Position numbers and translations under genes: made by a program
Assembly: GCF_021389935.1 (NCBI RefSeq)
Contig: NZ_CP089979.1
Location: forward strand, 2,771,001-2,835,000
Length of the DNA: 64,000 nt
Direction of reading: 5' to 3'
Origin: Fulvivirga ligni
GTDB taxonomy: Bacteria; Bacteroidota; Bacteroidia; Cytophagales; Cyclobacteriaceae
Notes under the pieces: generated by a model
What the model saw: the letters and a program-made list of their open reading frames with translations, nothing else
Databases searched by the model: none
What the model was told of the DNA's origin: nothing
Shown: one piece after another, positions 56,301-62,759 of the stretch
Position numbering within the stretch: position 1 is the stretch's first letter
Layout: the number at the start of each line of letters is the position of its first letter

Positions 56301-56566
56301 GTATTAATCTCGTGACTTATCCTAACCCTACAAGTCAGAACAACATTAATATAAGAGTGGCAACAGGCCTTGAAGCTCCTGTAATGATTAAGATGTATGA
56401 TCTATACGGCAGACCGTGTTATGTGAAAGAGTTTGAATATAATGAGTTAAGTCAGGATATTAAACTTGATGTAAACGGAAGCCTTAAACAAGGAATTTAC
56501 ATCATCAGTGCAGAGCAAGGTGTGATAAAGGATACTAAGAAGGTGATGATACTTAGTAATAACTAA
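47375..56566 (+). CDS. Giant T9SS-secreted surface protein (3063 residues)
   Basis: The protein has a signal peptide (MKNLCFLVLFLGFGMKGMSQ), then a LamG/concanavalin-like domain (about residues 35-260; LQMWYEASDIGLSNNSSVTSW and VRFDGTDDFLN). Thousands of residues of beta-rich modules follow, with recurring ASGNWSNPATWTLDGG, SGTGTIHF-like and G8-like motifs (about 430, 1445 and 2385). Near the end are FnIII-like sequence (about 2870-2970) and a type A T9SS sorting domain (VTYPNPTSQNNINIRV to the C-terminus). It is presumably an exported adhesin. The terminator seems to lie inside the next gene. Confidence 0.93.
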   Translation: MKNLCFLVLFLGFGMKGMSQEMPGGIGSGTGSDGKPHLQMWYEASDIGLSNNSSVTSWADKSGNGRNITQVTAAARPTMKTAADANYSFDAVRFDGTDDFLNIDGSVITNTDYTVVAVAARRTGGRNVIMGGATGSTNQNFHPYFNSSTLNLHHWGNDYNVAYSGGAGSTANGTTPNFGVFVFNLSSTGREMFQNGTSLGTDGSTSQLTSYSGAALGRIAAINEFSDLDIAELIVYSDDLNFVEMVILQNYLSSKYDIPMDANDFYAGDTPGNGNYDYQVAGIGANGGQELRSNSSLDLTIEVDGNPTGYGVLFGNNGAANAVSTANLGSGVAQRWARTWYIDEIGAANVKVEFDFSEHFGNYPSGDPDNYVLLRWSGSSYDIVSIAAVDKNAVGSKIIFDVADASLTDGIYTLGTVDATDSPVTGSSNQTWYSYASGNWSNPATWTLDGGVIPDQIPAGGGIPSSIDDVVITSGRTVTMDLDDVTVGSVEVVGELDLGTTHGHDFNTITGSGTIHFAGYNPGGGVVDNFPAGETTQFADSLAGGTVRIYGTGLSLNQNRTFNDVIVDLNSTSNIAILTSNYRINGDLSLEDGVFQINDNSSTTVRSLDIYHNFDIRSSASVRVGTGNTASGYSIPGAMPAAGAYHGIYHQINIYGDFNNSGSARFSNLSDPVYNQFTSTGGATVTFKGRENKTAYLNGVTDFYNLVVDKGTDQTYTLEINSTNASNFRLLGANNVGRYIYAPYSEANPEVRKALFIKNGTLKLTGRVNIPSLSEGSEAGGNGDYAIGANGYLWIDGTNVSVYSTASDASQSPGSTGVNTGSGNQALSVYGKFRISNGFFGTRNSAGLIFWTAVSGEVQVDGGTVNVSQLRTANGGTGENSYIQTGGNVYVRGSSTEPGEVAGEYALFSMHLSESVFRMTGGNLYVSGARGLSDQTGNASGQYHGGGLIINSDEGKYEVTGGTIHLINNTNDNFIISSRVPLWNVEMSKTGGSATQIDMQVATAGGGGAGEYSTVDDPILRVLNDLTIGSGVEFDHNGFNVEVGSDFTVANGGSYLYDGNKHNTLTINGTDNSLMSLLNIDGGGNPGEQQVFYNLIIDKPHNKTVSLASGKTGSEYNGFQNNLFRVNGEAFKVLGGTLDQGRHSILANCDTLVNYDVLTVYNRATASTDANFNGNNDQLKMASNQGTPTNIVVITADTAVIGNLKYYMQDYIVDINSDLHVQYLEYSNGRLNIQDNNLKIDYFDESKSFTRGAPSVSDMIVTNGEDSDGGISLYISGNNTYKYHFGLGLTNSEPTSRYTPGTVNISDFVDDGYITIRPVDQVLGTTVDSGDILSYYWKVDYTGFSTLPTVTYTFKYYDNDLDGSGNEGNFVAGKVLDVVPFTRNFEDDGIPENEGVNTSSNIITFNGPADSGFTLETASYTAGENPRFVGAPEVFYNTFSSIDNWNDGTKWTSNSDGSDDGVNAYPQAGDIAIMQSYGLTNDRAWVYANVNINVAKLIFDNSAGGWLARLWMTKRNATHNFGIVSGAGALYFEATSNQIPNITDGSDLGLFSSNLDSYFIYKMDVDNADVDMLSNIDEYPNLRIEAGNGPGDDDNRILYTTIPIVVNGELRMDRSSRLIANHDITVRQDLRVTWQENRCTFEIGDDREVTITVEGDLRLEDGNGNDDSRFIVKNDNQAGYEHKVRIGGNLVVESVNAASSTFDLYNGAAPNNNAILEFINDGSVTYSNASTIIPDLYRIVVNKTNPQDIVSMDGDFDLNGPTSGVGQVKAIELIRGTFVLNHPDITVNLNTGDDNFRIPAGTTMDVTQGKAFVSGNSTGIYVDGTLAVSGANGELNMDISDASNPGNGLGQDGNNYIEYSASGSASMVITDGTLTVGSQIRRSTIATTGILNYEQTGGQVVVGKNNPSVADRGVFEVLNSGSRFVYTGGSLTLVKQNSTSPSVAALMLLPTEFDVQQPINIGNADTPVGQDNFGINANIPLDGLNINGTNSPTAFIRVNELTLTGDLVIDAGATLDAAGIKLILESNFANDGTFVPSTNTTEFNSDQIQVLSGTGTTEFYNLSKYGAGELQIQQDIPVTNLLRIAEGIMNDGGNDISLSGDAIIDGTHQSSGGNGLIFEGSIQQRLYRTLAGTSDLGVVTINNANGVVIPEGNGYNFNVNNELRMQNGVFNIGSALITIGQNANITPVSAYSVSNMMKTNSSFADNGVRKIFPAGYTTDFIYPIGESKYTPVTIDLTGAGYSSGTSVGSITVRPANEYHPAIDEGSDFFASGDINNVLHYYWTLEADNLSSFVGNAYFQYDQSDVKVAEGGYSEADYIAAQILYDNNPSNNISKFTTAEVDEVNNIITYDLTGSGAGITNSGISGDYFAGIDQAIPNNIATYISQTSGDVDQPIYDQLVPGGGAPRGAILIVDTGDEVTFELDDINLYRTEIREGATLTVDGTTGHRLGIISGTGNLKIVSNTSSASLPAGDYGDFFSCSGGGLEYAGTGSYSILGGITNLRNLSLTGSGQRNFPNNNITICEDFLLDGPEVYFQNDRRLDVENDLIINSGVLENPSGYGRITVYGNFQINGGEFKGAYKGYTYLIGDATISSGTLRGGNSQILYTFKKFEIQEGGTFIADNSSITFQSSSSNNYNSEIIGDFTGVNSFNKIRINKIGSQNRVNVRDNIEITESVLFSEGNMYLDEDKTVLFAEDASATPAAGLDNSYIDGKVSKTLATAGESFIFPIGNGGVRRPATVSNVSTGGLSWEAQYFLASPMADSRVDNLTPTNSNIKTLSNIEYWVISDGSLASTGENANVGLSWGMASDVSTSASEREELEVMVWNDGTSSWDNYGGGTFSGGHTQSYGTFSSTSKVSFSEHVFTLGSGDEANPLPVTLRSFTGENKGLENHLYWTTVSEINNSHFELERSSDGETFQFVAEIDGSGTTNDVVNYSYVDHNPVFGVNYYRLKQIDFDGTTTTIKTIVRLTVDQDVRGINLVTYPNPTSQNNINIRVATGLEAPVMIKMYDLYGRPCYVKEFEYNELSQDIKLDVNGSLKQGIYIISAEQGVIKDTKKVMILSNN

Positions 56567-56569
56567 GCA

Positions 56570-57271
56570 TCATCCCATATTAAGTAAATTTAAAGAATGG
56601 CAGGCCACAAGGCCTGCCGTTTCTGTTCTTAGGGTACTGTTTCCTAAGGCTACTTTTCTGAAATCACATTCCTGAGCCAATTTCAACTCATTCGCGGTAA
56701 AATCACCTTCAGGGCCAATGAGTATACAAGTGTTTTTGCCAGACTGAGCTAACTTAAAAAGCTGGTCAGGATTCTCTTTATCTACAAATGCAATAAACTT
56801 TTCATCAGCTCTGACTTCATTAAGAAAAGCGGTTAGGCTATTCATTTCGTTAATGGTTGTCATGAAACGCTGCCCTGACTGCTTCATGGCAGAAATAGCC
56901 TTTTTAATGACTCTCTCAGTCTTTAATACCCTTCGCTCGGAGTTCTTGGTTAAGATGAAGCTAACTTCTTGCAAACCTATTTCTACGGCCTTTTCAATAA
57001 ACCATTCTATCCGATCCATATTCTTGGTAGGGGAGATGGCTATATGAATAGTATAAGAGGGCCTCTCCGCCTGTGAAGAATCAATTATATCAAACTCACA
57101 CTTCTTATGATGGTTGTTTGTTATACGTGCTTTATAATATCCCCCGGCGCCATCTATCAATTCTATTTCATCACCAATTGAATGCCTTAGAACCTTTACG
57201 CAATGTCTGGATTCTTCCTCATCCAGGTGATGGATGCCAGATGGGATATCAGGTTGATAGAATAGTGGCAT
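56570..57271 (-). CDS. rsmE: 16S rRNA (uracil1498-N3)-methyltransferase (RsmE)
   Basis: This SPOUT methyltransferase modifies U1498 of 16S rRNA. The PUA-like N-terminus is HCVKVLRHSIGDEIELIDG. The knotted C-terminal part has the SAM motif LIGPEGDFTANELKLA and the closing ALGNSTLRTETAGLVA. The length of 233 residues is normal. The start overlaps the acyl-CoA-binding protein stop as TAATG. The stop lies 3 nt from the stop of the convergent giant gene, and the last codons contain a strong hairpin. Confidence 0.96.
   Translation of the reverse strand: MPLFYQPDIPSGIHHLDEEESRHCVKVLRHSIGDEIELIDGAGGYYKARITNNHHKKCEFDIIDSSQAERPSYTIHIAISPTKNMDRIEWFIEKAVEIGLQEVSFILTKNSERRVLKTERVIKKAISAMKQSGQRFMTTINEMNSLTAFLNEVRADEKFIAFVDKENPDQLFKLAQSGKNTCILIGPEGDFTANELKLAQECDFRKVALGNSTLRTETAGLVACHSLNLLNMG
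56599..56618 (+). terminator. Hairpin within rsmE, likely terminator of the giant gene
   Basis: GGCAGGCC (56599-56606) pairs perfectly with GGCCTGCC (56611-56618) around ACAA. On the plus strand it lies 32 nt after the giant gene stop and is followed by the T-rich GTTTCTGTTCT. The same bases encode TAGLVACH near the end of RsmE. Confidence 0.6.
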
Positions 57272-57528
57272 TAAGCGTATTTAGCTTGAAGTTCTTTTAC
57301 AAATTGAATGTATTCAGTCTCAGCGTCAGCTGAATCTTTACCTTTGAGCTCAGCCCAGGCATCATGTTTTGCTATTCCTTTAAAATCAAAACCTCCGGGT
57401 CTTTCTCCGGTATTGTCTCCCTCCGTAGCCTGTTTAAATAGAGCATATAGTTTCAATAGCTCATCATTAGCAGGTCTTTGAGGTAGTGATTTAGATGCGT
57501 TTACGGCGTTATCAAATTCTTCTGTCAT
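57271..57528 (-). CDS. Acyl-CoA-binding protein (ACBP)
   Basis: This 85-residue protein has the four-helix ACBP fold signatures: LYALFKQATEGDN near residue 27 and the RPGGFDFKGIAKHDAWAELKG block near residues 43-63, which binds the acyl-CoA head group. ACBP is mostly eukaryotic but occurs in some bacteria, including Bacteroidetes. Its stop overlaps the rsmE start as TAATG, so the two are translationally coupled. It may buffer or transport acyl-CoA. Confidence 0.93.
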   Translation of the reverse strand: MTEEFDNAVNASKSLPQRPANDELLKLYALFKQATEGDNTGERPGGFDFKGIAKHDAWAELKGKDSADAETEYIQFVKELQAKYA

Positions 57529-57548
57529 GGTTCTAAAATTGTTTTAAA

Positions 57549-57582
57549 TAAAAAAAAGAGGCCTTTGAAATAAAGCCCCTTT
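57549..57582 (-). terminator. Terminator of gltA
   Basis: On the minus strand GGGGCTTT pairs with AAAGGCCTC, with one bulged G and a short loop, and is followed by TTTTTTTT. It lies about 25 nt after the gltA stop. Confidence 0.8.
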
Positions 57583-57606
57583 AAAATTATAATTTGAATG
57601 AGTTGT

Positions 57607-58893
57607 TTAGCGTTTGTCAGCTCCTACGTAAGGTCTAAGATTCTCACCTACATAGATCTGTCTTGGTCTACCGATAGGTTCGTGGTTCTCTCTCATTTCC
57701 TTCCACTGAGCAATCCATCCTGGTAGACGACCCATCGCGAACATTACTGTGAACATGTCTACAGGTATACCTAATGCTCTGTAGATGATTCCAGAATAGA
57801 AATCTACGTTAGGATAAAGCTTTCTTTCTACGAAGTACTCATCATTAAGTGCAACTTCTTCCAGACCTTTAGCAATATCCAATACAGGATCATTTACACC
57901 AAGCTTTGCTAACACATCATCAGCAGCTTTCTTAATGATCTTCGCTCTAGGATCAAAGTTTTTATATACTCTGTGACCAAAGCCCATAAGTCTGAATGGA
58001 TCATCCTTATCTTTTGCTTTTGCCATCCATTTTTTAGTGTCTCCACCGTCCTTCTTAATGTTCTCAAGCATGTTTATTACAGCCGAGTTAGCACCACCAT
58101 GTAATGGTCCCCAAAGGGCGTTGATACCAGCAGAAAGAGAAGCGTAAAGGCTCGCTTGAGATGATCCTACTATTCTTACTGTGGACGTAGAGCAGTTTTG
58201 CTCGTGGTCAGCATGTAAGATCAATAGTTTGTCTAATGCGTTCGCAATTACAGGGTCTACTTCATACTTCTCAGCAGGTAGAGCAAACATCATTTTTAAG
58301 AAGTTAGAGCAGTAATCCAGATTGTTATCAGGATAATTTACCGGGTGACCAACTTCGTTTTTGTAAGCCCATGCAGCAAATGTTGGCATTTTAGCCAAAA
58401 TTCTGATAATGCTAAGGTTCACAGCATCAGCAGATCTGTTAGGATCTAATGATTCTGGGTAGAATGCAGTAAGCGATGTAACTAAAGACGACAAAACACC
58501 CATTGGATGAGCATTTGAAGGAAACCCTTCAAGTATTTTTTTGATATCTTCATGAACAAGAGTGTGAACTTTGATATCGTTTTGGAATTTAGTTAATTCA
58601 TCAGTCGTGGGGAGTTCTCCGTAAATAAGTAGGTATGAAACTTCAAGGAAGCTTGATTTCTCAGCTAGTTCCTCAATAGAATACCCTCTATATCTTAAAA
58701 TCCCTTTTTCTCCATCAAGAAAGGTGATAGCACTTTTTGTAGAGCCAGTATTTTTAAAACCTGGATCTAGTGTTATCAATCCGCTCTCGCCTCTTAACTT
58801 TCCAATGTCAATCCCTTGTTCTCCTTCAGTGCCTTCAGTAAGCGGCAACTGATATGAATCGTTTCCAATTTTTAATTCAGCCGTCTTTGACAT
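57607..58893 (-). CDS. gltA: Citrate synthase (GltA)
   Basis: This enzyme condenses acetyl-CoA and oxaloacetate in the TCA cycle. Family blocks are clear: GILRYRGYSIEELAEKSSF, HADHEQNCSTSTVRIVGSSQA (catalytic His), GPLHGGANSAV (catalytic His), MGFGHRVYKNFDPRAKI and the late VDFYSGIIYRALGIP (Asp region). The length of 428 residues matches hexameric type II citrate synthases. The N-terminus KIGNDSYQLPL is also family-typical. It has its own terminator. Confidence 0.97.
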   Translation of the reverse strand: MSKTAELKIGNDSYQLPLTEGTEGEQGIDIGKLRGESGLITLDPGFKNTGSTKSAITFLDGEKGILRYRGYSIEELAEKSSFLEVSYLLIYGELPTTDELTKFQNDIKVHTLVHEDIKKILEGFPSNAHPMGVLSSLVTSLTAFYPESLDPNRSADAVNLSIIRILAKMPTFAAWAYKNEVGHPVNYPDNNLDYCSNFLKMMFALPAEKYEVDPVIANALDKLLILHADHEQNCSTSTVRIVGSSQASLYASLSAGINALWGPLHGGANSAVINMLENIKKDGGDTKKWMAKAKDKDDPFRLMGFGHRVYKNFDPRAKIIKKAADDVLAKLGVNDPVLDIAKGLEEVALNDEYFVERKLYPNVDFYSGIIYRALGIPVDMFTVMFAMGRLPGWIAQWKEMRENHEPIGRPRQIYVGENLRPYVGADKR

Positions 58894-58981
58894 ATTTATC
58901 TATGGTTTATATCTGTTTTTAGTAAAAAATAGACCGTGAAATTAGGTAAAAAAAGGGTTAAATAAAAACCGCAAAAATTAT

Positions 58982-59800
58982 CTAATTATTGCCTAAAATC
59001 AATGGTAGCCCATCTTTGCCACTACCTACTACAACTACCTTGGAGTTAGTAGATTTAGATAGCTCAAGAGTGGCTTCAATACCACGCATTTTAAGTAATT
59101 CCGGTGTTAAACTGTTATTTATAATTTTGTTAGCAATAGCCTCGCCTTCTGCGGCTATTTTCTTTCTTTCTGCTTCGCTTTTTTCCTTTTCTAATCTAAA
59201 CTGATAGGCTAAGGCCTCTTGCTCTTGCTTCAGTTTATTTTCAATCGCGTTTTTAATCTGCTCTGGCAGATTTATCGACCTTATTAATAACGCTTTCATT
59301 TCACAGTTGTTTTGCTGCAAGCTTTTCTCAGTCTCAGCTTTAATCATAGTTTCTACCTCGCCTCTTTTCGTAGAATAGATTTCTTCTGCTGTGAAACGCC
59401 CCATTACCTGCCTTACAGCAGACCTTACTTCAGGCACCACTAATGAGGTGACATAGCTGGATCCAAAATTTTCATGTAGGTAGCCGACCTGATCATAAAT
59501 CGGATGAAATCTTAAGGTTACATCTACATTTATACTTAAACCATTCTTATCAAGCACATCCATTTTTTCTTCAATGGAGCTTTCTCGAACAGTGTAAACA
59601 TATAGGTTATTCCATGGCGCTTTCATTCCAAACCCAGGTGTAAGAATATTTTCCTTGTCCAATCCACCTCCAAATTTGTAGAAAATCACGCCTCTTTCTC
59701 CAGCCTCTATGGTAAAGAAGATGCTAGATGATAATGCGATGATAAGTACAGCTGCAATTACCAGAATGATAATGAATGGTAAGAATTTTCGGTTGTCCAT
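58982..59800 (-). CDS. Prohibitin / SPFH-domain membrane protein
   Basis: The N-terminal transmembrane helix (about residues 8-28) precedes an SPFH/PHB domain (AGERGVIFYKFGGGLDKENIL, then MDVLDKNGLSINVDVTLRFHP) and a coiled-coil region (KLKQEQEALAYQFRLEKEKSEAERKK). The length of 272 residues matches prohibitin homologues that form ring-like membrane scaffolds. It lies 88 nt upstream of the gltA start on the same strand. The partner protease (FtsH) is not in the window. Confidence 0.93.
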   Translation of the reverse strand: MDNRKFLPFIIILVIAAVLIIALSSSIFFTIEAGERGVIFYKFGGGLDKENILTPGFGMKAPWNNLYVYTVRESSIEEKMDVLDKNGLSINVDVTLRFHPIYDQVGYLHENFGSSYVTSLVVPEVRSAVRQVMGRFTAEEIYSTKRGEVETMIKAETEKSLQQNNCEMKALLIRSINLPEQIKNAIENKLKQEQEALAYQFRLEKEKSEAERKKIAAEGEAIANKIINNSLTPELLKMRGIEATLELSKSTNSKVVVVGSGKDGLPLILGNN

Positions 59801-59840
59801 AGTAAGTTATGCTCTTCTGTTTATTAGTTGATGCTTAAAA

Positions 59841-60776
59841 TTAATCACAAGAAGGCATTAATTTATTGTTATCCTCAAAATATCCTAATTCCTTGGCTTT
59901 TTCCCATTGGTTGCAGGCGGCTTCCTTTTGGCCCATAACAGATAGACAATTGCCTATCTGAGCATAATACTTTCCTTTGGCTGGTCCCATCTCAATGGCC
60001 CTTTCATAATCCTTTATAGCGCTTTCATATTCTTCCATATTCTCATATGTCCGAGCCCTTCTAAAATAGGTTTCAGCTTCAGGCTTTTTCATGGTAGCAA
60101 TATTATACATGTATATCGCTTCTTCATATTTTTTAAGATTATTTAACGCTTTGGCTTTATATAAATAATACTTGTAAAAACCAGACTTCATGGATAATAG
60201 CTCATCTGAAGCTTCTAAGGCTTTTTCGAAGTTTCCAGCCTCAATAAAGGAGGAGTACCTGTAGTATTGATACTTTTCGTTGAGCACTTCTAATTGGTCA
60301 TCTAGTGCTGGTAGATCATTAAGTTTAAAATCTCCCAAAGGATGGGGAACTATTTGATTGAAAATTTGGTAATAACAAGTGGTATCTTGTGGATGCCTTG
60401 AAATATAGCTGTAAAAAAAAGTTTTTGCACTGTCTGGTTTACTGGTTCCCTGATAAGCAAAACCAGTATATATAAGTATATTGTCTATAGAGGCTGGTTT
60501 ACCTACAATCTTGAAATCTGCGAGGGCTTTTTCATAAGCACCGGATTTTAGATATGCGACCCCCCTCTGATAAATTGCTTTTTGGTTACTAGAATCTAGT
60601 TGGATACTGCGGGAAAGAAGATATATAGCAGAGTCAATATTTGTTGAAATTTGATGATAACCAATATCATAATATTGGCGTGCACTTATATCATTTTGGG
60701 CATTTGAACAGTTATTAATATAAACAGTAAATAAAAGAGCCAAGTATAGCCATTTACATGCTGGTGTTTGAAGCAT
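59841..60776 (-). CDS. TPR-repeat exported protein
   Basis: A signal segment (about residues 8-25: WLYLALLFTVYINNCSNAQN) precedes TPR repeats across residues 50-300 (AIYQRGVAYLKSGAYEKALADF, AETYFRRARTYENMEEYESAIKDYERAI). It is 311 residues, with a conserved C-terminal NCLSVMGQKEAACNQWEKAKELGYFEDN that recalls Sel1/TPR proteins of Bacteroidetes. Likely periplasmic; function unknown. It is divergent from rpoD across 264 bp. Confidence 0.85.
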   Translation of the reverse strand: MLQTPACKWLYLALLFTVYINNCSNAQNDISARQYYDIGYHQISTNIDSAIYLLSRSIQLDSSNQKAIYQRGVAYLKSGAYEKALADFKIVGKPASIDNILIYTGFAYQGTSKPDSAKTFFYSYISRHPQDTTCYYQIFNQIVPHPLGDFKLNDLPALDDQLEVLNEKYQYYRYSSFIEAGNFEKALEASDELLSMKSGFYKYYLYKAKALNNLKKYEEAIYMYNIATMKKPEAETYFRRARTYENMEEYESAIKDYERAIEMGPAKGKYYAQIGNCLSVMGQKEAACNQWEKAKELGYFEDNNKLMPSCD

Positions 60777-61040
60777 TGTAAAATTGGGTTATGATATGAG
60801 CGAGTTAAAAAAGGTTAAAATAGTATTTAATTAAAATAATTCTAAGCTGTTTGCCAAAAAATTTGTATTATGCGAAGTTTCCCAAAAACACCGGGTTTTC
60901 GCAGCTGAAATACACATTTGTTATGGTATTATGCAGCTCTAAATTTACACAATAATTAGAATTTGGGAACAAATTAACTATTTAATTGTTAATTATCATT
61001 GTATATAAAGTAGGACGTAAATATATTAGGATTAAGGAGA
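60777..61040. promoter_or_regulatory. Upstream region of rpoD
   Basis: This AT-rich stretch holds two copies of GTATTATGC (about 60865 and 60925) and TAAATTTA, one base off a -7 box, at about 60940. No perfect TAnnTTTG is seen. The SD-like AAGGAG (61034-61039) is only one base from the rpoD ATG, too close to act normally. Confidence 0.4.
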
Positions 61041-61910
61041 ATGAGACAACTTAAGATTACACAGTCTATTACAAACAGGGATAGCAGAACCCTGGAGAAG
61101 TATTTTAATGAAATTTCGAAAGACGAGTTACTTACACCTGAGGAGGAAGTTGATTTAGCGCAGAGGATAAGAGAGGGAGATGAGGCCGCTTTAGAGAAGC
61201 TTGTAAAAGCAAATTTACGATTTGTGGTATCTGTGGCTAAGCAATATCATTACTCTAATAAGATTCCTTTAAATGATTTGATAAATGAAGGTAACCTTGG
61301 TTTAGTAAAGGCTGCAAAGAGATTTGATGAGAAGAGGGGATTTAAGTTTATTTCTTATGCTGTATGGTGGATTAGACAATCAATCATTCAGGCTTTGGCT
61401 GAGCACTCTAGAATTGTAAGAATACCTTCAAACAAAATTGGTGCGCTTTCAAAAATAGATCAAGCTTCTTCTTTATTAGAGCAGCAGTTTGAGCGTGAAC
61501 CAACCGATGAGGAATTAGCAGAGTTATTAGATATGTCTGTGGATGAGGTGAGAACTACAGTTCGCTCTCAAACTAAGCAGGTTTCTATTGATAAGCCATT
61601 TTCAGAAGATGAAGGAAGTTCTTTGTTAGATGTAATGGAAGATGAAGATAGTAACGAAGTAGAAAATATCGTATACAGCGATTCTTTAAGAAGAGAAGTG
61701 ACAAGATTACTTTCTACTCTTACAGAAAGAGAAAGAATAGTAATAAGCCAGTACTTTGGATTAAGCGAGAATACAAGCTTATCTCTAGAGGATATTGGTG
61801 AGAACTTAGGTCTTACAAGAGAAAGAGTAAGACAGATTAAGGAAAAAGCGCTTAGAAAGCTTTCTAAGAACCCTAAGAATGAATTATTGAAGCCTTACCT
61901 GGCTAACTAA
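61041..61910 (+). CDS. rpoD: Primary sigma factor of RNA polymerase (RpoD/SigA)
   Basis: This 289-residue sigma-70 factor lacks the long N-terminal region 1.1, as is usual in Bacteroidetes. Region 1.2 begins DSRTLEKYFNEISKDELLTPEEE; region 2 has NLRFVVSVAKQYHYSNKIPLNDLINEGNLGLVKA and FKFISYAVWWIRQSI; region 3 follows; region 4 has STLTERERIVISQYFGL and the helix-turn-helix SLEDIGENLGLTRERVRQIKEKALRKL. This factor reads TTTG/TAnnTTTG promoters like those seen in this window. A bidirectional terminator follows. Confidence 0.97.
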   Translation: MRQLKITQSITNRDSRTLEKYFNEISKDELLTPEEEVDLAQRIREGDEAALEKLVKANLRFVVSVAKQYHYSNKIPLNDLINEGNLGLVKAAKRFDEKRGFKFISYAVWWIRQSIIQALAEHSRIVRIPSNKIGALSKIDQASSLLEQQFEREPTDEELAELLDMSVDEVRTTVRSQTKQVSIDKPFSEDEGSSLLDVMEDEDSNEVENIVYSDSLRREVTRLLSTLTERERIVISQYFGLSENTSLSLEDIGENLGLTRERVRQIKEKALRKLSKNPKNELLKPYLAN

Positions 61911-61930
61911 TATAAAATCATTAGTAACTA

Positions 61931-61960
61931 AAAAGGGTATCTCATTTGAGATACCCTTTT
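61931..61960. terminator. Bidirectional terminator after rpoD
   Basis: AAAAGGGTATCTC pairs with GAGATACCCTTTT around a short loop, and T-runs follow on the plus strand and on the minus strand. It separates rpoD from the convergent coiled-coil gene. Confidence 0.9.
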
Positions 61961-61985
61961 TTTATGTCCTAATGAATCAGAAGTA

Positions 61986-62555
61986 TTAGTTACTTCTGAT
62001 GTCTTCTAGTTTATTTCTTTCAGTTTGAAGGTCTCTTCTTAGCTTCATCTGCTTCTCTAAAGCATTGCGCTTATAGTTCTCATATTCTTCATTTAGCCTA
62101 TCATAGTCAGCGGTCTTCTTACGAGCTGTTTTGCTGTTGTCCTTATACTTGAAGATGATAAATGCCAGAGCTATCACTAACACTACTATTAAAGTATAGG
62201 TGATGATTTTGAAGCTTTCCTTTTCAATGTCTATGCCTAACGCCTCAATATGCGTAGCCAGGTAATCTTTCCCTTCGATAGATGCATCTTTTTCTGCTAT
62301 TGTGCTATTAAGTTTTGCTATTTCCTTTTGTTGGGTGCTAATTTGCGTTTTGGTTTCAGCAAATTTCTGTTTAGACACTGCGAGAGAGTCTTGTACGACC
62401 TTCCAAAAGTCTCTTAACTCCGTTTGTTCAATAACCTTGTAGGTTTTGTATGTTCCAGAGTTTTCTTTTAGGTTCGCAAACTGATCATCAAGAGTTTGAG
62501 CAGATACGCTATAGCCAACTAAGCAAAAAATTATGAATACTAGTTTTGATTTCAT
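61986..62555 (-). CDS. Exported/membrane coiled-coil protein
   Basis: A signal peptide (MKSKLVFIIFCLVGYSVSAQ) is followed by a periplasmic coiled coil (about residues 20-110), one transmembrane helix (about 116-138: IITYTLIVVLVIALAFIIF) and a charged cytoplasmic coiled coil to residue 189. I recall the family being misnamed tRNA (guanine-N1)-methyltransferase in some annotations; nothing here supports that. The topology suits an envelope-spanning scaffold or sensor. It is convergent with rpoD and divergent from ppa. Confidence 0.85.
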   Translation of the reverse strand: MKSKLVFIIFCLVGYSVSAQTLDDQFANLKENSGTYKTYKVIEQTELRDFWKVVQDSLAVSKQKFAETKTQISTQQKEIAKLNSTIAEKDASIEGKDYLATHIEALGIDIEKESFKIITYTLIVVLVIALAFIIFKYKDNSKTARKKTADYDRLNEEYENYKRNALEKQMKLRRDLQTERNKLEDIRSN

Positions 62556-62759
62556 CAGTCAATATTGTTTGAGTAGTTATAATTGCAAAAGGGCACTAAA
62601 CTAAGTAACAATTTCTATATAAAATAAAGTCTTTCAGCTCAAAAAATGTTTTTTCGTCAAAACACAATTTTTTTCGATGAAGCGGCAGATAAACATAATT
62701 TAAAACATTTGAGTTGAACAATCAAAAATACACAGCGTTAGATTTTTAAATTTTAAATA

